Source: Bacillus sp. CECT 9360
Lineage (GTDB): Bacteria; Bacillota; Bacilli; Bacillales; DSM-1321
DNA: 64,000 nucleotides
Direction of reading: 5' to 3'
NCBI RefSeq assembly: GCF_918741275.1
Contig: NZ_CAKKNA010000002.1
Location: forward strand, 62,001-126,000
Shown: positions 53,595-63,057 of the stretch, piece after piece
Position numbering within the stretch: position 1 is the first letter of the stretch
Layout of the letters: every line of letters starts with the position of its first letter
Program-made: the position numbers and the translations under genes
Notes under the pieces: generated by a model
The model's database searches: none
Seen by the model: the letters and a program-made list of their open reading frames with translations, nothing else
Told to the model about the DNA's origin: nothing

Positions 53595-54251
53595 ATGGCC
53601 GTAGATTTTTGGACGCCGGTCAGCCTATCAATCAAGGTAGCCATTCTTTCGGGGGTTATTGTTTTCTTCCTGGGCATGTGGGCAGCGCGAATCCTGGCCA
53701 GAAAGAGGTTCAGGGGAAGGGTACTAGTTGAAACTATATTTCTACTGCCGCTCGTACTCCCTCCATCGGTTGTCGGCTTTTTGCTGATTGTCGTGTTTGG
53801 GCATAATAGTCCGGTGGGTAGGACTATTGAGTGGATGTTCCACCAGCCGGTAATGTTCACCTGGTGGGCTGCGGTCATCGCCTCCATTGTCGTCGCTTTT
53901 CCGTTGATGTATCAGTCTGCGAAAGCCGGCTTTGAAGCGATTGACGGCGAAATCGAAAATGCAGCCCGTGTAGACGGAGCTAATGAACGGAAGGTGTTTC
54001 TCCTGGTCACCTTGCCTCTCGCGGTTAAAGCTATTATTGCCGGCGCCATCCTTAGCTTTGCACGGGGACTTGGAGAATTTGGCGCTACGTTAATGTTTGC
54101 CGGGAATATCCCTGGCAAAACACAGACGATTCCAACAGCGATTTATGTGGCCATTGATTCAGGGAATATGCAAATGGCATGGCTTTGGGTCGGGACGATG
54201 GTTGTCATTTCTTTTGTTATGCTTTTACTGGTTCATATTATCAGAGATTAA
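53595..54251 (+). CDS. modB: Molybdate ABC transporter permease ModB
   Basis: 218 residues with five to six helices. LPLVLPPSVVGF and the EAA-like loop AARVDGANERKVFLLVTLPLAVKAI are ModB hallmarks, followed by SFARGLGEFGATLMFAGN. It starts two bases after the modA stop. No molybdate ATPase gene follows; the next gene is on the other strand. Confidence 0.93.
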   Translation: MAVDFWTPVSLSIKVAILSGVIVFFLGMWAARILARKRFRGRVLVETIFLLPLVLPPSVVGFLLIVVFGHNSPVGRTIEWMFHQPVMFTWWAAVIASIVVAFPLMYQSAKAGFEAIDGEIENAARVDGANERKVFLLVTLPLAVKAIIAGAILSFARGLGEFGATLMFAGNIPGKTQTIPTAIYVAIDSGNMQMAWLWVGTMVVISFVMLLLVHIIRD

Positions 54252-54261
54252 TCTTCACAGT

Positions 54262-54723
54262 TCAGCGGTCTGTCTTTTTGATCTTTTCTAGCATCGTAAT
54301 GAAAAAGCCGGGAGCCGCTTCCATATCCCTGACGGAGCTAAAGCCATGTTTCTTGTAAAGGTTGATTGCCGGTTGATTCTCCTTTCCAGTCGAGACAATT
54401 ATCTTTTTGTGGTTTGGTACTTTTTCAAGATGATTTATTAATTTTTCGGCTATTCCTTTTCTAAAATGCTCGGGGTCAACGATTAATCGACAAATAACGA
54501 GCGTGCCGTTTTCAGGAGAGTATGAAATGGCACCGGCGAGCTTCTCATCAATGAAATAACCGACAAACTCTTCTTGACTGGTCATAAGTTGCTCTATTGT
54601 TTCTTTAAGTGGAGGTATATCGTAAAACCCGATCAACTCAGCTTCAACGGCATAGGATTTCTTCTGGAGGCTATCCAATTCCTTGACTAACAAAAGATTA
54701 TCCAAATCAATTTTCCTTAACAT
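54262..54723 (-). CDS. GNAT family N-acetyltransferase
   Basis: 153 residues. The acetyl-CoA site is near LIVDPEHFRKGIAEKLI and the C-terminal part is NQPAINLYKKHGFSSVRD, typical for GNATs. It is convergent with modB and has no clear substrate. AAAGGCGG lies about nine bases before the ATG. Confidence 0.87.
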   Translation of the reverse strand: MLRKIDLDNLLLVKELDSLQKKSYAVEAELIGFYDIPPLKETIEQLMTSQEEFVGYFIDEKLAGAISYSPENGTLVICRLIVDPEHFRKGIAEKLINHLEKVPNHKKIIVSTGKENQPAINLYKKHGFSSVRDMEAAPGFFITMLEKIKKTDR

Positions 54724-54831
54724 AAACTTAGGCCGCCTTTATCCAAAAGTATGTCTTAATTTTATCAAAATTTGTCGTTTTTTACTGTTGACTTTTGGAA
54801 GAACTTGTCGGCAAAAACCCGGCTGAAAACC

Positions 54832-54861
54832 TTGTTTTTTAAAAATCCAGCATGATATACT
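54832..54861 (+). promoter_or_regulatory. Promoter of the cold-shock gene
   Basis: TTGTTT (54832) - 18 bases - TATACT (54856), leaving a 5' leader of about 115 bases before the csp ATG. Long leaders are usual for cold-shock mRNAs. Confidence 0.55.
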
Positions 54862-54982
54862 AAAGACAATTATTTTTGTGCGGAATAATTGTAATAGAGC
54901 GATCCAAAAGGTTTCCTCTTAAGACATTATCCTAAATCAAGAATAGTAATTCAAGGATTTTTTCCAATAGGAGGAAACATAC

Positions 54983-55180
54983 ATGGTAACAGGTAAAGTA
55001 AAATGGTTTAATGCAGAAAAAGGTTTCGGTTTCATCGAAGTAGAAGGTCAAGACGACGTATTCGTACACTTCTCTGCTATTCAAGGTGAAGGTTTCAAAA
55101 CTCTTGAAGAAGGCCAAGAAGTTACTTTCGAAATCGAGCAAGGCGCTCGCGGACCTCAAGCTGCAAACGTTCAAAAGTAA
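54983..55180 (+). CDS. Cold-shock protein (CspA family)
   Basis: 65 residues, one cold-shock OB-fold domain with RNP1 KGFGFIE and RNP2 VFVHF. It binds single-stranded RNA or DNA and melts secondary structure. Several paralogues are usual in Bacillaceae, so I give no single symbol. AGGAGG precedes the ATG. Confidence 0.96.
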   Translation: MVTGKVKWFNAEKGFGFIEVEGQDDVFVHFSAIQGEGFKTLEEGQEVTFEIEQGARGPQAANVQK

Positions 55181-55190
55181 ATTGAACGCT

Positions 55191-55221
55191 AAAAAAGACT
55201 CCTCATAGGAGTCTTTTTTTA
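55191..55221 (+). terminator. Terminator of the cold-shock gene
   Basis: AAAAAAGACTCC-TCATA-GGAGTCTTTTTTT. Confidence 0.92.
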
Positions 55222-55323
55222 TGTGATTTTTTGGACGATTCTCATCTATTCTGTATAAGGTGAACGCTAAATGGTATCATTTAGATAAACAACCCATGTC
55301 CACTGATAACGAGGTGTAAGGTA

Positions 55324-55713
55324 ATGAAACTGGTTCTTATTATGCTCGGCGGATTTCTGGGATCGGTATGTCGCTTTTTTATTGGAGAATGGCTACCTGT
55401 TCAATATGGGTTTCCGGTTGCGACTTTTTGTATAAATCTCGTCGGCTGTTTCTTTCTTGGCTGGCTGCTTTCCTTTTCGGCATATAAAAAAAGGATGGAT
55501 CCGCATTTTGTTTTGTTTTTGGGAACCGGTTTTATAGGATCTTTCACGACGTTCTCAACCTTTTCACTGGAAACCATCCGGCTGGTAGGAAAAGGTCATA
55601 TCGTAATGGCAGTATCATACGTTTTACTGAGTATTTTTTGTGGTATCTTTCTTGCATTTGCGGGAAAAACCTTTGCTAAGTCCTTCGCGTTTAAAAAAGG
55701 TGAAACAGTATGA
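55324..55713 (+). CDS. crcB: Fluoride channel subunit CrcB (first copy)
   Basis: 129 residues, four helices. GGFLGSVCRFFIGEW, the N-loop around INLVGCFFLGW and GFIGSFTTFSTFSLE are Fluc-family signatures. Fluc channels expel fluoride as antiparallel dimers; Bacilli often encode two different subunits in tandem. It overlaps the second copy as ATGA. Confidence 0.93.
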   Translation: MKLVLIMLGGFLGSVCRFFIGEWLPVQYGFPVATFCINLVGCFFLGWLLSFSAYKKRMDPHFVLFLGTGFIGSFTTFSTFSLETIRLVGKGHIVMAVSYVLLSIFCGIFLAFAGKTFAKSFAFKKGETV

Positions 55714-56078
55714 TCTGGATAATTGGGGCTGGCGGGGCAATAGGAGCAGCAGCCCGTTTTTTATTAGGCGGTTTGATGAAGAGAGCAAAGGCAGAATTTC
55801 CGTTGGGCACTTGGGTCATTAATATCTCTGGATCATTTTTGCTGGGCATCCTTGCTGCATTCCATATCTCGAATTTACTGTCAGAGTGGCTATGGTCTTT
55901 TGTTGGCATAGGATTTTGCGGGGCTTATACGACCTTTTCGACATTTGGGACAGAGACCGTTACATTGTTAGAAGAAAAAAATTATCCAACAGCGATGGTC
56001 TATGTGATTTCATCTGTATTGATAGGCGTATTGGCTGCTGCTTTCGGTTACTATTTCGTTTTGAAACTAATGGTTTAA
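55710..56078 (+). CDS. crcB: Fluoride channel subunit CrcB (second copy)
   Basis: 122 residues, four helices, with GGAIGAAARFLLGGL, INISGSFLLGIL and GFCGAYTTFSTFGTE, the same motifs as the first copy but with clearly different sequence. The four-base overlap suggests stoichiometric heterodimer formation. No Orphan upstream fluoride riboswitch could be confirmed. Confidence 0.93.
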   Translation: MIWIIGAGGAIGAAARFLLGGLMKRAKAEFPLGTWVINISGSFLLGILAAFHISNLLSEWLWSFVGIGFCGAYTTFSTFGTETVTLLEEKNYPTAMVYVISSVLIGVLAAAFGYYFVLKLMV

Positions 56079-56085
56079 CAAAATC

Positions 56086-56120
56086 AAAGGATAGTCGGCC
56101 ATGCCGACTATCCTTTATTA
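56086..56120 (+). terminator. Terminator of the crcB pair
   Basis: Palindrome AAAGGATAGTCGGC-C-ATGCCGACTATCCTTT followed by ATTAAT. Confidence 0.8.
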
Positions 56121-56276
56121 ATCCACAAAATTCTTTATCATAAATAACCATTACCAGGAACATCATCCCTGATACCCCCGTCGGGACGTGAGACACATCC
56201 GTCAAGACTCTTAACAATGAACAAAACAATTTTACCTCAATGGTCCATGTAAAATATTATAGAGATATGCTAATTA

Positions 56277-57320
56277 TTATAGATCATCAAATCCATTATC
56301 GACATTATTGACCTTCGTATATTGCCGTGACTTTTGCTCGAAGAAATCCGATTTGCCGAGGTCGACTTCTTCATAGGCTTTGATCCAACGTAACGGATTT
56401 TCCCGGAACCCTTCAAAGGGCCGGTCGAATCCTAACTGATTACAGCGCACATTGGCATAGAATTTAATATAGTGTTCAAGGTCTCCCATTGAGATTCCTT
56501 CGATTTTGTTGCCAATAATATGGCGGCCCCATTCAATTTCCAATTCTGCCGCTTTTATGAAGGTTTCTTGAACAAAGTCCTTTAATTCCGGAGTATCGTA
56601 TCCTTGATACTGATTAAGCACCTCCTTGAAAATTTTCACAAACAGGTCGACATGGAGCTGTTCATCCCTGTTAATATAATTGATCATCGTCGAAGTGGCG
56701 ACCATCTTCTGGTTTCTGGCAAGGTTATAGAAATAGGCGAAACCTGAATAGAAGAAAAGGCCTTCCAAAATAACGTCGTAAACAATTGACTTTAAAACAT
56801 TCTCCACAGACGGATTGTCGGCAAAGCTTTTATAGCCATTGGTAACGAACTCGTTTCGCTCAATAAGAGCGGGCTCGTTTCTCCAAAATTCAAACACTTC
56901 CTCTTGCTTCTGTTTCGGCACGATGCTTGATAATACATAAGAGTAGGAATGGTTATGAATGACTTCCTGCTGTGCCAGGATAATCATTAGCGCATTCATG
57001 CTCGAATCCGTTAAATAATCGGCAACTCTACCGGCATAATCCGTTTGGATACTGTCAAGCAGGGCAAGGAGGCCGATGATTTTCAGAAAGGATTCTTTTT
57101 CGACTTCACTAAGCTGCGGAAATTGCTTGATGTCCTGCGACATGTTGATTTCAAAGGGCGTCCAAAAATTAGCGAGCATTTTTTTATATTTTGGGTAAGC
57201 CCAAGAGTATGCGACATCATCCCAATTCAAGATGTTGGAACAGCTGCCGTTTATAATGGCAGTAGAGCGGTTTGGGGCTGTGGCATCCATGATGCTGCGT
57301 TTATTTAAGCTAACCGACAT
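56277..57320 (-). CDS. nrdB: Class I ribonucleotide reductase beta subunit
   Basis: 347 residues. Di-iron ligands and radical tyrosine follow the R2 pattern: D89, E119, H122 and Y126 (QQEVIHNHSY), then later EGLFFYSGF and RDEQLHVDLF with the remaining E/E/H. It makes the tyrosyl radical for reducing ribonucleotides. No nrdI or nrdH is beside it, which favours class Ia over Ib. AAAAGGTG precedes the ATG. It follows the alpha gene on the minus strand after a 420-base gap with repeats. Confidence 0.92.
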   Translation of the reverse strand: MSVSLNKRSIMDATAPNRSTAIINGSCSNILNWDDVAYSWAYPKYKKMLANFWTPFEINMSQDIKQFPQLSEVEKESFLKIIGLLALLDSIQTDYAGRVADYLTDSSMNALMIILAQQEVIHNHSYSYVLSSIVPKQKQEEVFEFWRNEPALIERNEFVTNGYKSFADNPSVENVLKSIVYDVILEGLFFYSGFAYFYNLARNQKMVATSTMINYINRDEQLHVDLFVKIFKEVLNQYQGYDTPELKDFVQETFIKAAELEIEWGRHIIGNKIEGISMGDLEHYIKFYANVRCNQLGFDRPFEGFRENPLRWIKAYEEVDLGKSDFFEQKSRQYTKVNNVDNGFDDL

Positions 57321-57398
57321 ATATATACATCACCTTTTCTTTTGAAAATAAATCAAGTGTAGCTTTTTCAATATGAACGCCCGTCAAATACGGCTGAG

Positions 57399-57600
57399 CG
57401 AGCACAAATCTGAATAATCGAGCACAAATCCGTATGATCGAGCACAAATTCAGATTATCGAGCACAAATCCGTATGATCGAGCACAAATTCAGATCAGCG
57501 AGCACAAATCTGAATAATCGAGCACAAATCCGGATAATTAAGCACCAATCCAGTTATCAAGCCGAAATACAATTCTACGAGCATAAAGTTCACTAATTCT
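57399..57600. repeat. Tandem array C: 20-bp units between nrdA and nrdB
   Basis: Seven well-kept units (CGAGCACAAATC or CGAGCACAAATT plus eight variable bases, 20 bp each) from 57399, then three degraded ones. No separate spacer is present. The rest of 57321-57740 has no gene. Confidence 0.85.
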
Positions 57601-57740
57601 ATGAGCTGCGAAGCAAATTCTAAGCAGCCTTCATTCATTCTACTGAGGCGGAGAGGCCATTTAAGAATCTTCAGAGTTTACCACAGAACCTGCAGTCTAT
57701 ACTGGACGTTTATGACTTACAAGTCTTATGTTTTGTTAGT

Positions 57741-60014
57741 TTAACTCGCACACGACTCACATTCGACGATGTCGCTTGAAGTCGAACGTAGATAATAAGT
57801 TGTTTTCAATCCGGCTTTCCAGGCTTCCAAATGATAGTTTAGTAAGTCCTTTGCTTTAACGGAATTTTGGACATAGATATTAAAGGAAATCGACTGATCA
57901 ATATGGCGCTGTCTGGCCGCGTTCTGCCGGATGCTCCAAAGCTGGTCAATCAGGAAAGAAGATTTGTAATACCATGTCGTTTCACTGTTCAAATCAGGTA
58001 CCGTTACAGGGATCTTATAATCCTTCTTTTCTTCTGAATATACCTTTAAAAAGATTGGATCGATACTTGCGGTACTGCCTGCAATAATGGATGTCGATGC
58101 ATTGGGGGCAACTGCCATAAGATAGCCGTTGCGAAGTCCGTATTTCTGTACATCCACCCGTAAACCTGACCAATCAAGCCTCGAATTACCTTTAAGATAT
58201 CCTCTTTTTGAAAAATACGCACCGCTTTCCCAGTCCGAACCTTTAAACAATTGGTAAGCACCCTTCTCACGGGACAGGTTCATGCTTGCCTCAACAGTCA
58301 GGTAAGCAATGCGCTCATATAAATGATCCGCAAAACTAATTGCTTCTTCGCTTTCCCATTTGATATTGCTTTTAGCAAGAAGGTGGTGCCAACCAAATGT
58401 TCCGAGTCCAATCGAACGATATTTTTGGTTCGTTAATTGAGCCTGCAGGACTGGGATCGTGTTCAAATCAATGACATTGTCGAGCATTCTGACCTGGATC
58501 GGGATTAACCTTTCCAGAACACCACTGCTCACAGCCGTGCCCAGGTTAATCGAAGAAAGATTGCATACAACAAAATCACCTGGTTCCTTCACCGTAATGA
58601 TTTTTCCATCTTCTGTGTACTGTTCAACAACAGCGGTAGCGCTTTGGTTTTGGGTGATTTCCGTGCACAGGTTGCTGCAATAAATCATGCCGGCGTGTGC
58701 ATTCGGGTTCATCCTGTTCACTTCATCCCGGTAAAATAAAAAGGGTGTGCCTGCTTCCAGCTGGCTTTTCATAATTCCTTTCATGATCTCAATGGCAGGA
58801 ACCTCTTCTTTGGACAGCTGCGGATGATTGACACATTCCCAGTACTTTTCCCGGAAGCTGCCGCTGCCACGTTCCTCATCATAATAATCTTCCAATGAAA
58901 ATCCCATTATCTTTCGGACTTCATGGGGATCAAACAAATACCACTGCGCACGGGCTTCTACCTGTTCCATGAATAAGTCAGGAAAGCAAATGCCTGTAAA
59001 CAAGTCGTGGGTACGCAATCTTTCATCACCATTATTAAGCTTAGAATCGATGAAAGAAAAAATATCTTTATGCCACACATCAAGGTAGACAGAAATCGCT
59101 CCTTTTCGCTGGCCGAGCTGGTCTACGCTCACAGCTGTATTGTTCAGCTGCTTCATCCAGGGAATCACTCCTGAGGAAACACCTTTAAAACCTTTAATAT
59201 CGCTGCCCCTGCTGCGGATCTTCCCAAGATAAACACCGATTCCGCCTCCGGATTTAGACAGGTTTGCTATATCTGTATTACTGTCATAAATGCCCTGAAG
59301 GCTGTCATCTACCGTATCAATGAAACAGCTGGAAAGCTGCCCATAGCTTTTTCCGGCATTGGAAAGGGTAGGAGTGGCAACCGTCATATAGAGATTGCTA
59401 AGGGCCCAGTAAGCTTCCTTGATTAATTGTATCCGTTGTTCCTTCTTTTCCTCGGACATGAGCGTCATCGCGATGATCATGAACCGCTCTTGAGGAAGCT
59501 CATAAACCCTCTTGCCATAATCTCTGGCAAGGTATCGGTCTGCAAGAGTGCGCAGGCCTATGTACGTAAAAAGCTCATCTTTGCTAAAGTCAATATAAGT
59601 ACCAAGATCTTCCAGTTCTTTCTTGGAATAACGGTCAAGCAGTAAAGTACTGTATATCCCTTCAGCAGTCAGTGATTTAATTAGTCCGTGGAAAGAGATA
59701 TTTAGCATCCTGTTTTGCTGTGCTTCCCGATAGAGCTTTTGCAAGTAAATCCGCGAACAGACAAATGTCCAATCGGGCTCAAACTCCGATATATTCGCCA
59801 GGCCCTCCAGGATTAACTGGTTCGTCAATTGTTCGTTCGTAATAGAATCCCTATAAGAAAGGGATGCTAATAATCTTTCTTTGTAGCTATCTGCTTTCAG
59901 GTGAGGAAAATCATTAAGGATATCATCGAGTGAAGATAAAAATCTATCGAATGAAAAATTTTCCTCTGTGCCATCATCGTTAATAAAAGTGAGTTGTTTT
60001 GTTTGTTCAACCAT
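57741..60014 (-). CDS. nrdA: Class I ribonucleotide reductase alpha subunit
   Basis: 757 residues. The active-site Cys regions GQLSSCFIDTVDDSLQGI, MIYCSNLCTEI (N-x-C-x-E) and FVVCNLSSINL are intact, and the C-terminus ends in the redox pair CESC. It reduces ribonucleoside diphosphates with NrdB. It begins after a cobalamin riboswitch with a terminator platform, so B12 should switch it off; this implies a B12-dependent class II enzyme elsewhere. AAGGAGG precedes the ATG. Confidence 0.94.
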   Translation of the reverse strand: MVEQTKQLTFINDDGTEENFSFDRFLSSLDDILNDFPHLKADSYKERLLASLSYRDSITNEQLTNQLILEGLANISEFEPDWTFVCSRIYLQKLYREAQQNRMLNISFHGLIKSLTAEGIYSTLLLDRYSKKELEDLGTYIDFSKDELFTYIGLRTLADRYLARDYGKRVYELPQERFMIIAMTLMSEEKKEQRIQLIKEAYWALSNLYMTVATPTLSNAGKSYGQLSSCFIDTVDDSLQGIYDSNTDIANLSKSGGGIGVYLGKIRSRGSDIKGFKGVSSGVIPWMKQLNNTAVSVDQLGQRKGAISVYLDVWHKDIFSFIDSKLNNGDERLRTHDLFTGICFPDLFMEQVEARAQWYLFDPHEVRKIMGFSLEDYYDEERGSGSFREKYWECVNHPQLSKEEVPAIEIMKGIMKSQLEAGTPFLFYRDEVNRMNPNAHAGMIYCSNLCTEITQNQSATAVVEQYTEDGKIITVKEPGDFVVCNLSSINLGTAVSSGVLERLIPIQVRMLDNVIDLNTIPVLQAQLTNQKYRSIGLGTFGWHHLLAKSNIKWESEEAISFADHLYERIAYLTVEASMNLSREKGAYQLFKGSDWESGAYFSKRGYLKGNSRLDWSGLRVDVQKYGLRNGYLMAVAPNASTSIIAGSTASIDPIFLKVYSEEKKDYKIPVTVPDLNSETTWYYKSSFLIDQLWSIRQNAARQRHIDQSISFNIYVQNSVKAKDLLNYHLEAWKAGLKTTYYLRSTSSDIVECESCAS

Positions 60015-60029
60015 CTACTTACCTCCTTA

Positions 60030-60066
60030 AAATAAAAGATCCACTCAGGAAATTGAGTGGATCAAA
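60030..60066 (-). terminator. Riboswitch-linked terminator before nrdA
   Basis: On the minus strand GATCCACTCA-N6-TGAGTGGATC followed by TTTTATTTT, just before the nrdA ribosome binding site. Confidence 0.85.
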
Positions 60067-60157
60067 CGATAGGTTAAAAGGAAGAAAGACACGAAAGCTC
60101 TTAAACCATCGTTTCATCTCCTCAATCCCCGAAGAATAAGAAACTTTTTGCAAGAAT

Positions 60158-60330
60158 AAAGGCAGGTCTCCTGACTTGTGTTCTACCTACTTTGAGACCT
60201 TCCCGTACTAAAAAAGTACAGTGGTTTCCTCATTTCGTCACACTTACAGTTGCGGGGACAGCTCCGGAGTTTCACCGGATTCCCTTTTCAGCCATCTCTG
60301 GCACCTTACTCGCAGTTCCTATATGTAGTT
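60158..60330 (-). promoter_or_regulatory. Cobalamin riboswitch
   Basis: On the minus strand it shows AAGGGAATCCGGTGAAACTC, then GAGCTGTCCCCGCAACTGTAA, GAGGAAACCACTG and GTCAGGAGACCTGCC, the B12-box and conserved core of cobalamin riboswitches. Confidence 0.95.
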
Positions 60331-60447
60331 GTATTTAATTAAATGAAATCAATATATAGTATTAATCTGTATTAATCGTAATCTATCATAATGGAAAATA
60401 CAACCCGTTTAGACAAATTTTTTTGTAGGCGATCATTTTGAATGGGA

Positions 60448-60488
60448 AAAAAGCTTGGATAAGTTTAAATATCCAAGCCTTTTTCTGA
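60448..60488 (-). terminator. Terminator of sulP
   Basis: GCTTGGATA-N8-TATCCAAGC flanked by A6 and T5, usable in both directions. Confidence 0.8.
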
Positions 60489-60513
60489 ATATATTTTTTA
60501 ATTTCTGTTTTAG

Positions 60514-61989
60514 TTAATTAGTATTCGCTACTTTGGCATTTGGTTTATCATAAACGGCGAGTTTTTCGATTAAGACGGAGCTATCCTTATTTAGCCCAAG
60601 TAACTGTACGGTCTTCCCATTGTCCTGATATTTCAATACAACCTTATCAATAGCTCCTACTGCTGAGTCATCCCACACATGGGACTGTGAAAAATCAATG
60701 ATAATCATATCAGATGGTTCTCTGTAATCGTACTTAGAAACGAAATCACTTACAGAGGCAAAGAATAACTGCCCTTTTACATAATACGTGCTTCTTTTTG
60801 CGGTTTGTTCTATTTTTTTTTCAACCTGAACCTTGGAAATTTTCACCGCAAAGAAAACCATGCTTAGGACTACGCCGGCGAACACACCTTTAGATAAATC
60901 ATGCGTATAAACTACAGTTGCTACGGTGACTAGCATTACGACTGTATCCGTTTTTGGAACAAGATGAAGCTTTGTTAGCGATGACCAGTCGAAAGTTCCG
61001 ATACAAACCATAATCATTACCCCGACAAGAGCGGCCATTGGTATTTTTACGAGCACACCATTCAAGGAAACGATCAAGACCATTAAGAAAACACCAGCAA
61101 CTAAGCTTGATAATCTGCCGCGGCCGCCGGATTTAATATTGATACCAGACTGTCCGATCATAGCGCACCCTGCCATTCCGCCAAAAAAGCCGGTTATAAT
61201 ATTGGCGATACCCTGTCCTCTTGCTTCTTTGTTTTTATTGCTATCCGTATCAGTTAAATCGTCTACAATTTGTGCTGTTAATAACGATTCCAGCAGTCCG
61301 ACAAAGGCTAATGAAATCGAATAAGGCAAGATAATCAAAAGCGTATCCAGGTTTACCGGGATATCCGGCAGCATAAACATCGGCAAAGCCTGTTTAAGTT
61401 CTCCCATGTCACCGACTGTCCGCGTGAGCGTGCCTGCTATAACGGATATTATCGTGATAATGATAATCGCAACAAGCGGGGAGGGAACAGCTTTTGTTAC
61501 CTTAGGAAACAAATAGATGATCGCGAGTGCTCCAGCAGTCATCGCATACATAACCCATGTTTCACCAACAAAGTGAGGTAGCTGGGCCATGAAAATTAAA
61601 ATCGCGAGTGAATTTACGAAGCCAATCATGACGGAGCGGGGAATGAATTTCAGTAGCCGCCCAATTTTACACACACCAAGGATTACCTGAATGACACCTG
61701 TCAAAACGGTAGCCGCCAATAAATACTGCAACCCGTGATCCTTTACCAGATCCACCATAACTAACGCCATAGCCCCTGTTGCAGCGGAAATCATGCCTGG
61801 CCTGCCGCCAACAAAGGCAATGACAACCGCAATACAAAAAGAAGCGTACAATCCTACCATCGGATCAACACCTGCAATAATGGAGAAGGCAATCGCTTCA
61901 GGAATCAATGCTAAAGCCACTACAATGCCGGATAGAACATCGCCCCTGATATTGCCAAACCACTCCTGTTTAATTGTTTGTAAATTCAA
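60514..61989 (-). CDS. SulP-family anion transporter with STAS domain
   Basis: 491 residues. About 10-12 helices (SulP start [53 protein letters not shown]) are followed by a C-terminal STAS domain (about 395-485, [21 protein letters not shown]). Bacterial members move sulfate, bicarbonate or other anions, often with Na+ or H+. It starts at TTG 61989 after AAAGGGGTG. The substrate cannot be read from the sequence. Confidence 0.92.
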   Translation of the reverse strand: MNLQTIKQEWFGNIRGDVLSGIVVALALIPEAIAFSIIAGVDPMVGLYASFCIAVVIAFVGGRPGMISAATGAMALVMVDLVKDHGLQYLLAATVLTGVIQVILGVCKIGRLLKFIPRSVMIGFVNSLAILIFMAQLPHFVGETWVMYAMTAGALAIIYLFPKVTKAVPSPLVAIIIITIISVIAGTLTRTVGDMGELKQALPMFMLPDIPVNLDTLLIILPYSISLAFVGLLESLLTAQIVDDLTDTDSNKNKEARGQGIANIITGFFGGMAGCAMIGQSGINIKSGGRGRLSSLVAGVFLMVLIVSLNGVLVKIPMAALVGVMIMVCIGTFDWSSLTKLHLVPKTDTVVMLVTVATVVYTHDLSKGVFAGVVLSMVFFAVKISKVQVEKKIEQTAKRSTYYVKGQLFFASVSDFVSKYDYREPSDMIIIDFSQSHVWDDSAVGAIDKVVLKYQDNGKTVQLLGLNKDSSVLIEKLAVYDKPNAKVANTN

Positions 61990-62263
61990 AAGAACACCCC
62001 TTTATATGTTTAAAACTATTTTTTTAATGACTTTCAACTCTCATGAAAGTCGGGTCCGTTATCAATGCTTCTGATTATAGCATGTTTACATATATCATTG
62101 AAGTGAATATGAAAGCGGATAAATAACACGATTTCTCTTGTAATCGTCTATTTTCTCCGATTCTGGCATATCGATTATCTCTCTATGAAATTGAAAAATT
62201 ATAATGAATCATTACCCTTTGATGGTAAAATGAGAAAGAGCAATACATAGGAGGGGATAGATC

Positions 62264-62680
62264 ATTTTTCATAAAATCCTTTTAGCTGCGGATGGTTCCC
62301 AAAATGCGGTGCGAGCCGCGGAAAAAGCCGCCTATATGGCAAAATTAGAAAACGCAATGATTACTGTCCTTTATGTAGTTGATAGCTCCACATCAAAAAG
62401 TGATGTATTACTTGAAGGTGACAGGGGTGCGGTTGATGAGAGGCGGAAACAGCGTTTAGCTCCGGTAGAGGAAATCCTGAACAAAAAGGGTATAGGGGCG
62501 GAGATAAAAATATTGAAAGGGGACCCTGGACCCTCCATTGTTAAGTATGTCAATGAAAATCAGTTTGACTTGGTCGTAATTGGAAGCAGGGGGCTGAATT
62601 CTCTTCAGGAAATGGTCCTGGGCAGCGTTAGCCATAAGGTCGCGAAGCGGGTACAGTGCCCGGTTATGATCGTTAAATAA
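62264..62680 (+). CDS. Universal stress protein (UspA family), apparent ATT start
   Basis: 138 residues. The normal Usp N-terminus reads FHKILLAADGSQNAVRAAEKA, but the only codons between the upstream stop TAG (62258) and this are ATC and ATT; ATT 62264 lies seven bases after AGGAGGGG. A GTG at 62309 would delete the first strand and the ATP-binding D. The ATP-binding G-x2-G-x9-G-S motif (GSRGLNSLQEMVLGS) is present. Family proteins bind ATP and act in stress resistance. Confidence 0.88.
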   Translation: MFHKILLAADGSQNAVRAAEKAAYMAKLENAMITVLYVVDSSTSKSDVLLEGDRGAVDERRKQRLAPVEEILNKKGIGAEIKILKGDPGPSIVKYVNENQFDLVVIGSRGLNSLQEMVLGSVSHKVAKRVQCPVMIVK

Positions 62681-62683
62681 TAA

Positions 62684-62712
62684 AGAAGATGCGGTGTGCG
62701 CATCTTCTTCTA
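62684..62712 (+). terminator. Terminator of the usp gene
   Basis: AGAAGATGCG / CGCATCTTCT with a short loop, then TCTATATT; it also reads toward the minus-strand gene end. Confidence 0.7.
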
Positions 62713-62913
62713 TATTCTGTCGCTCGATGATCGATTCTTCGTTTCTTCTTTATCCCGTTCTTCCTCTTTTTCCATATCAATGTCCTCTAGTGGCAGATCA
62801 TCGATCGGCATAACAACTTGATCTCGTTCTTTTTGTTTTTCCCAGTTTTCTTTGAAGGCCTTGGATTTGTCATTTCTTTCTTCAAGCACCTGGTCTTTTT
62901 CAGAGTTTTTCAT
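62710..62913 (-). CDS. Small highly charged hypothetical protein
   Basis: 67 residues, almost all Lys, Glu, Asp and Arg (ERNDKSKAFKENWEKQKERDQ, then EEERDKEETKNRSSS), so likely unfolded or coiled. ATG 62913 is ten bases after GGAGG; the ATG at 62922 lies too close to it. I recognise no family. Confidence 0.6.
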   Translation of the reverse strand: MKNSEKDQVLEERNDKSKAFKENWEKQKERDQVVMPIDDLPLEDIDMEKEEERDKEETKNRSSSDRI

Positions 62914-63057
62914 AGTAGCCATTCCTCCATAACTATTTTTATTTCTTTTCCCTATTGGCCAAGGAGTGAAACGCCTAAGCTGTATTATGAAAAAAATAAA
63001 GGACTTTTAAACGATGTGTCAAAATCCATATAGGTGAAGTCCAGAGGGGGAGAGGAA

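Noticed and set aside
55255-55323. Fluoride riboswitch upstream of crcB
   Set aside because: The leader contains some similar pieces (AAACAACC, CTGAT) but not the conserved GATGG...GCC core or the matching pseudoknot partner.
57399-57600. CRISPR-like repeats between nrdA and nrdB
   Set aside because: The 12 conserved plus 8 variable bases are too short for repeat-spacer units; spacers recur and no cas genes are present.
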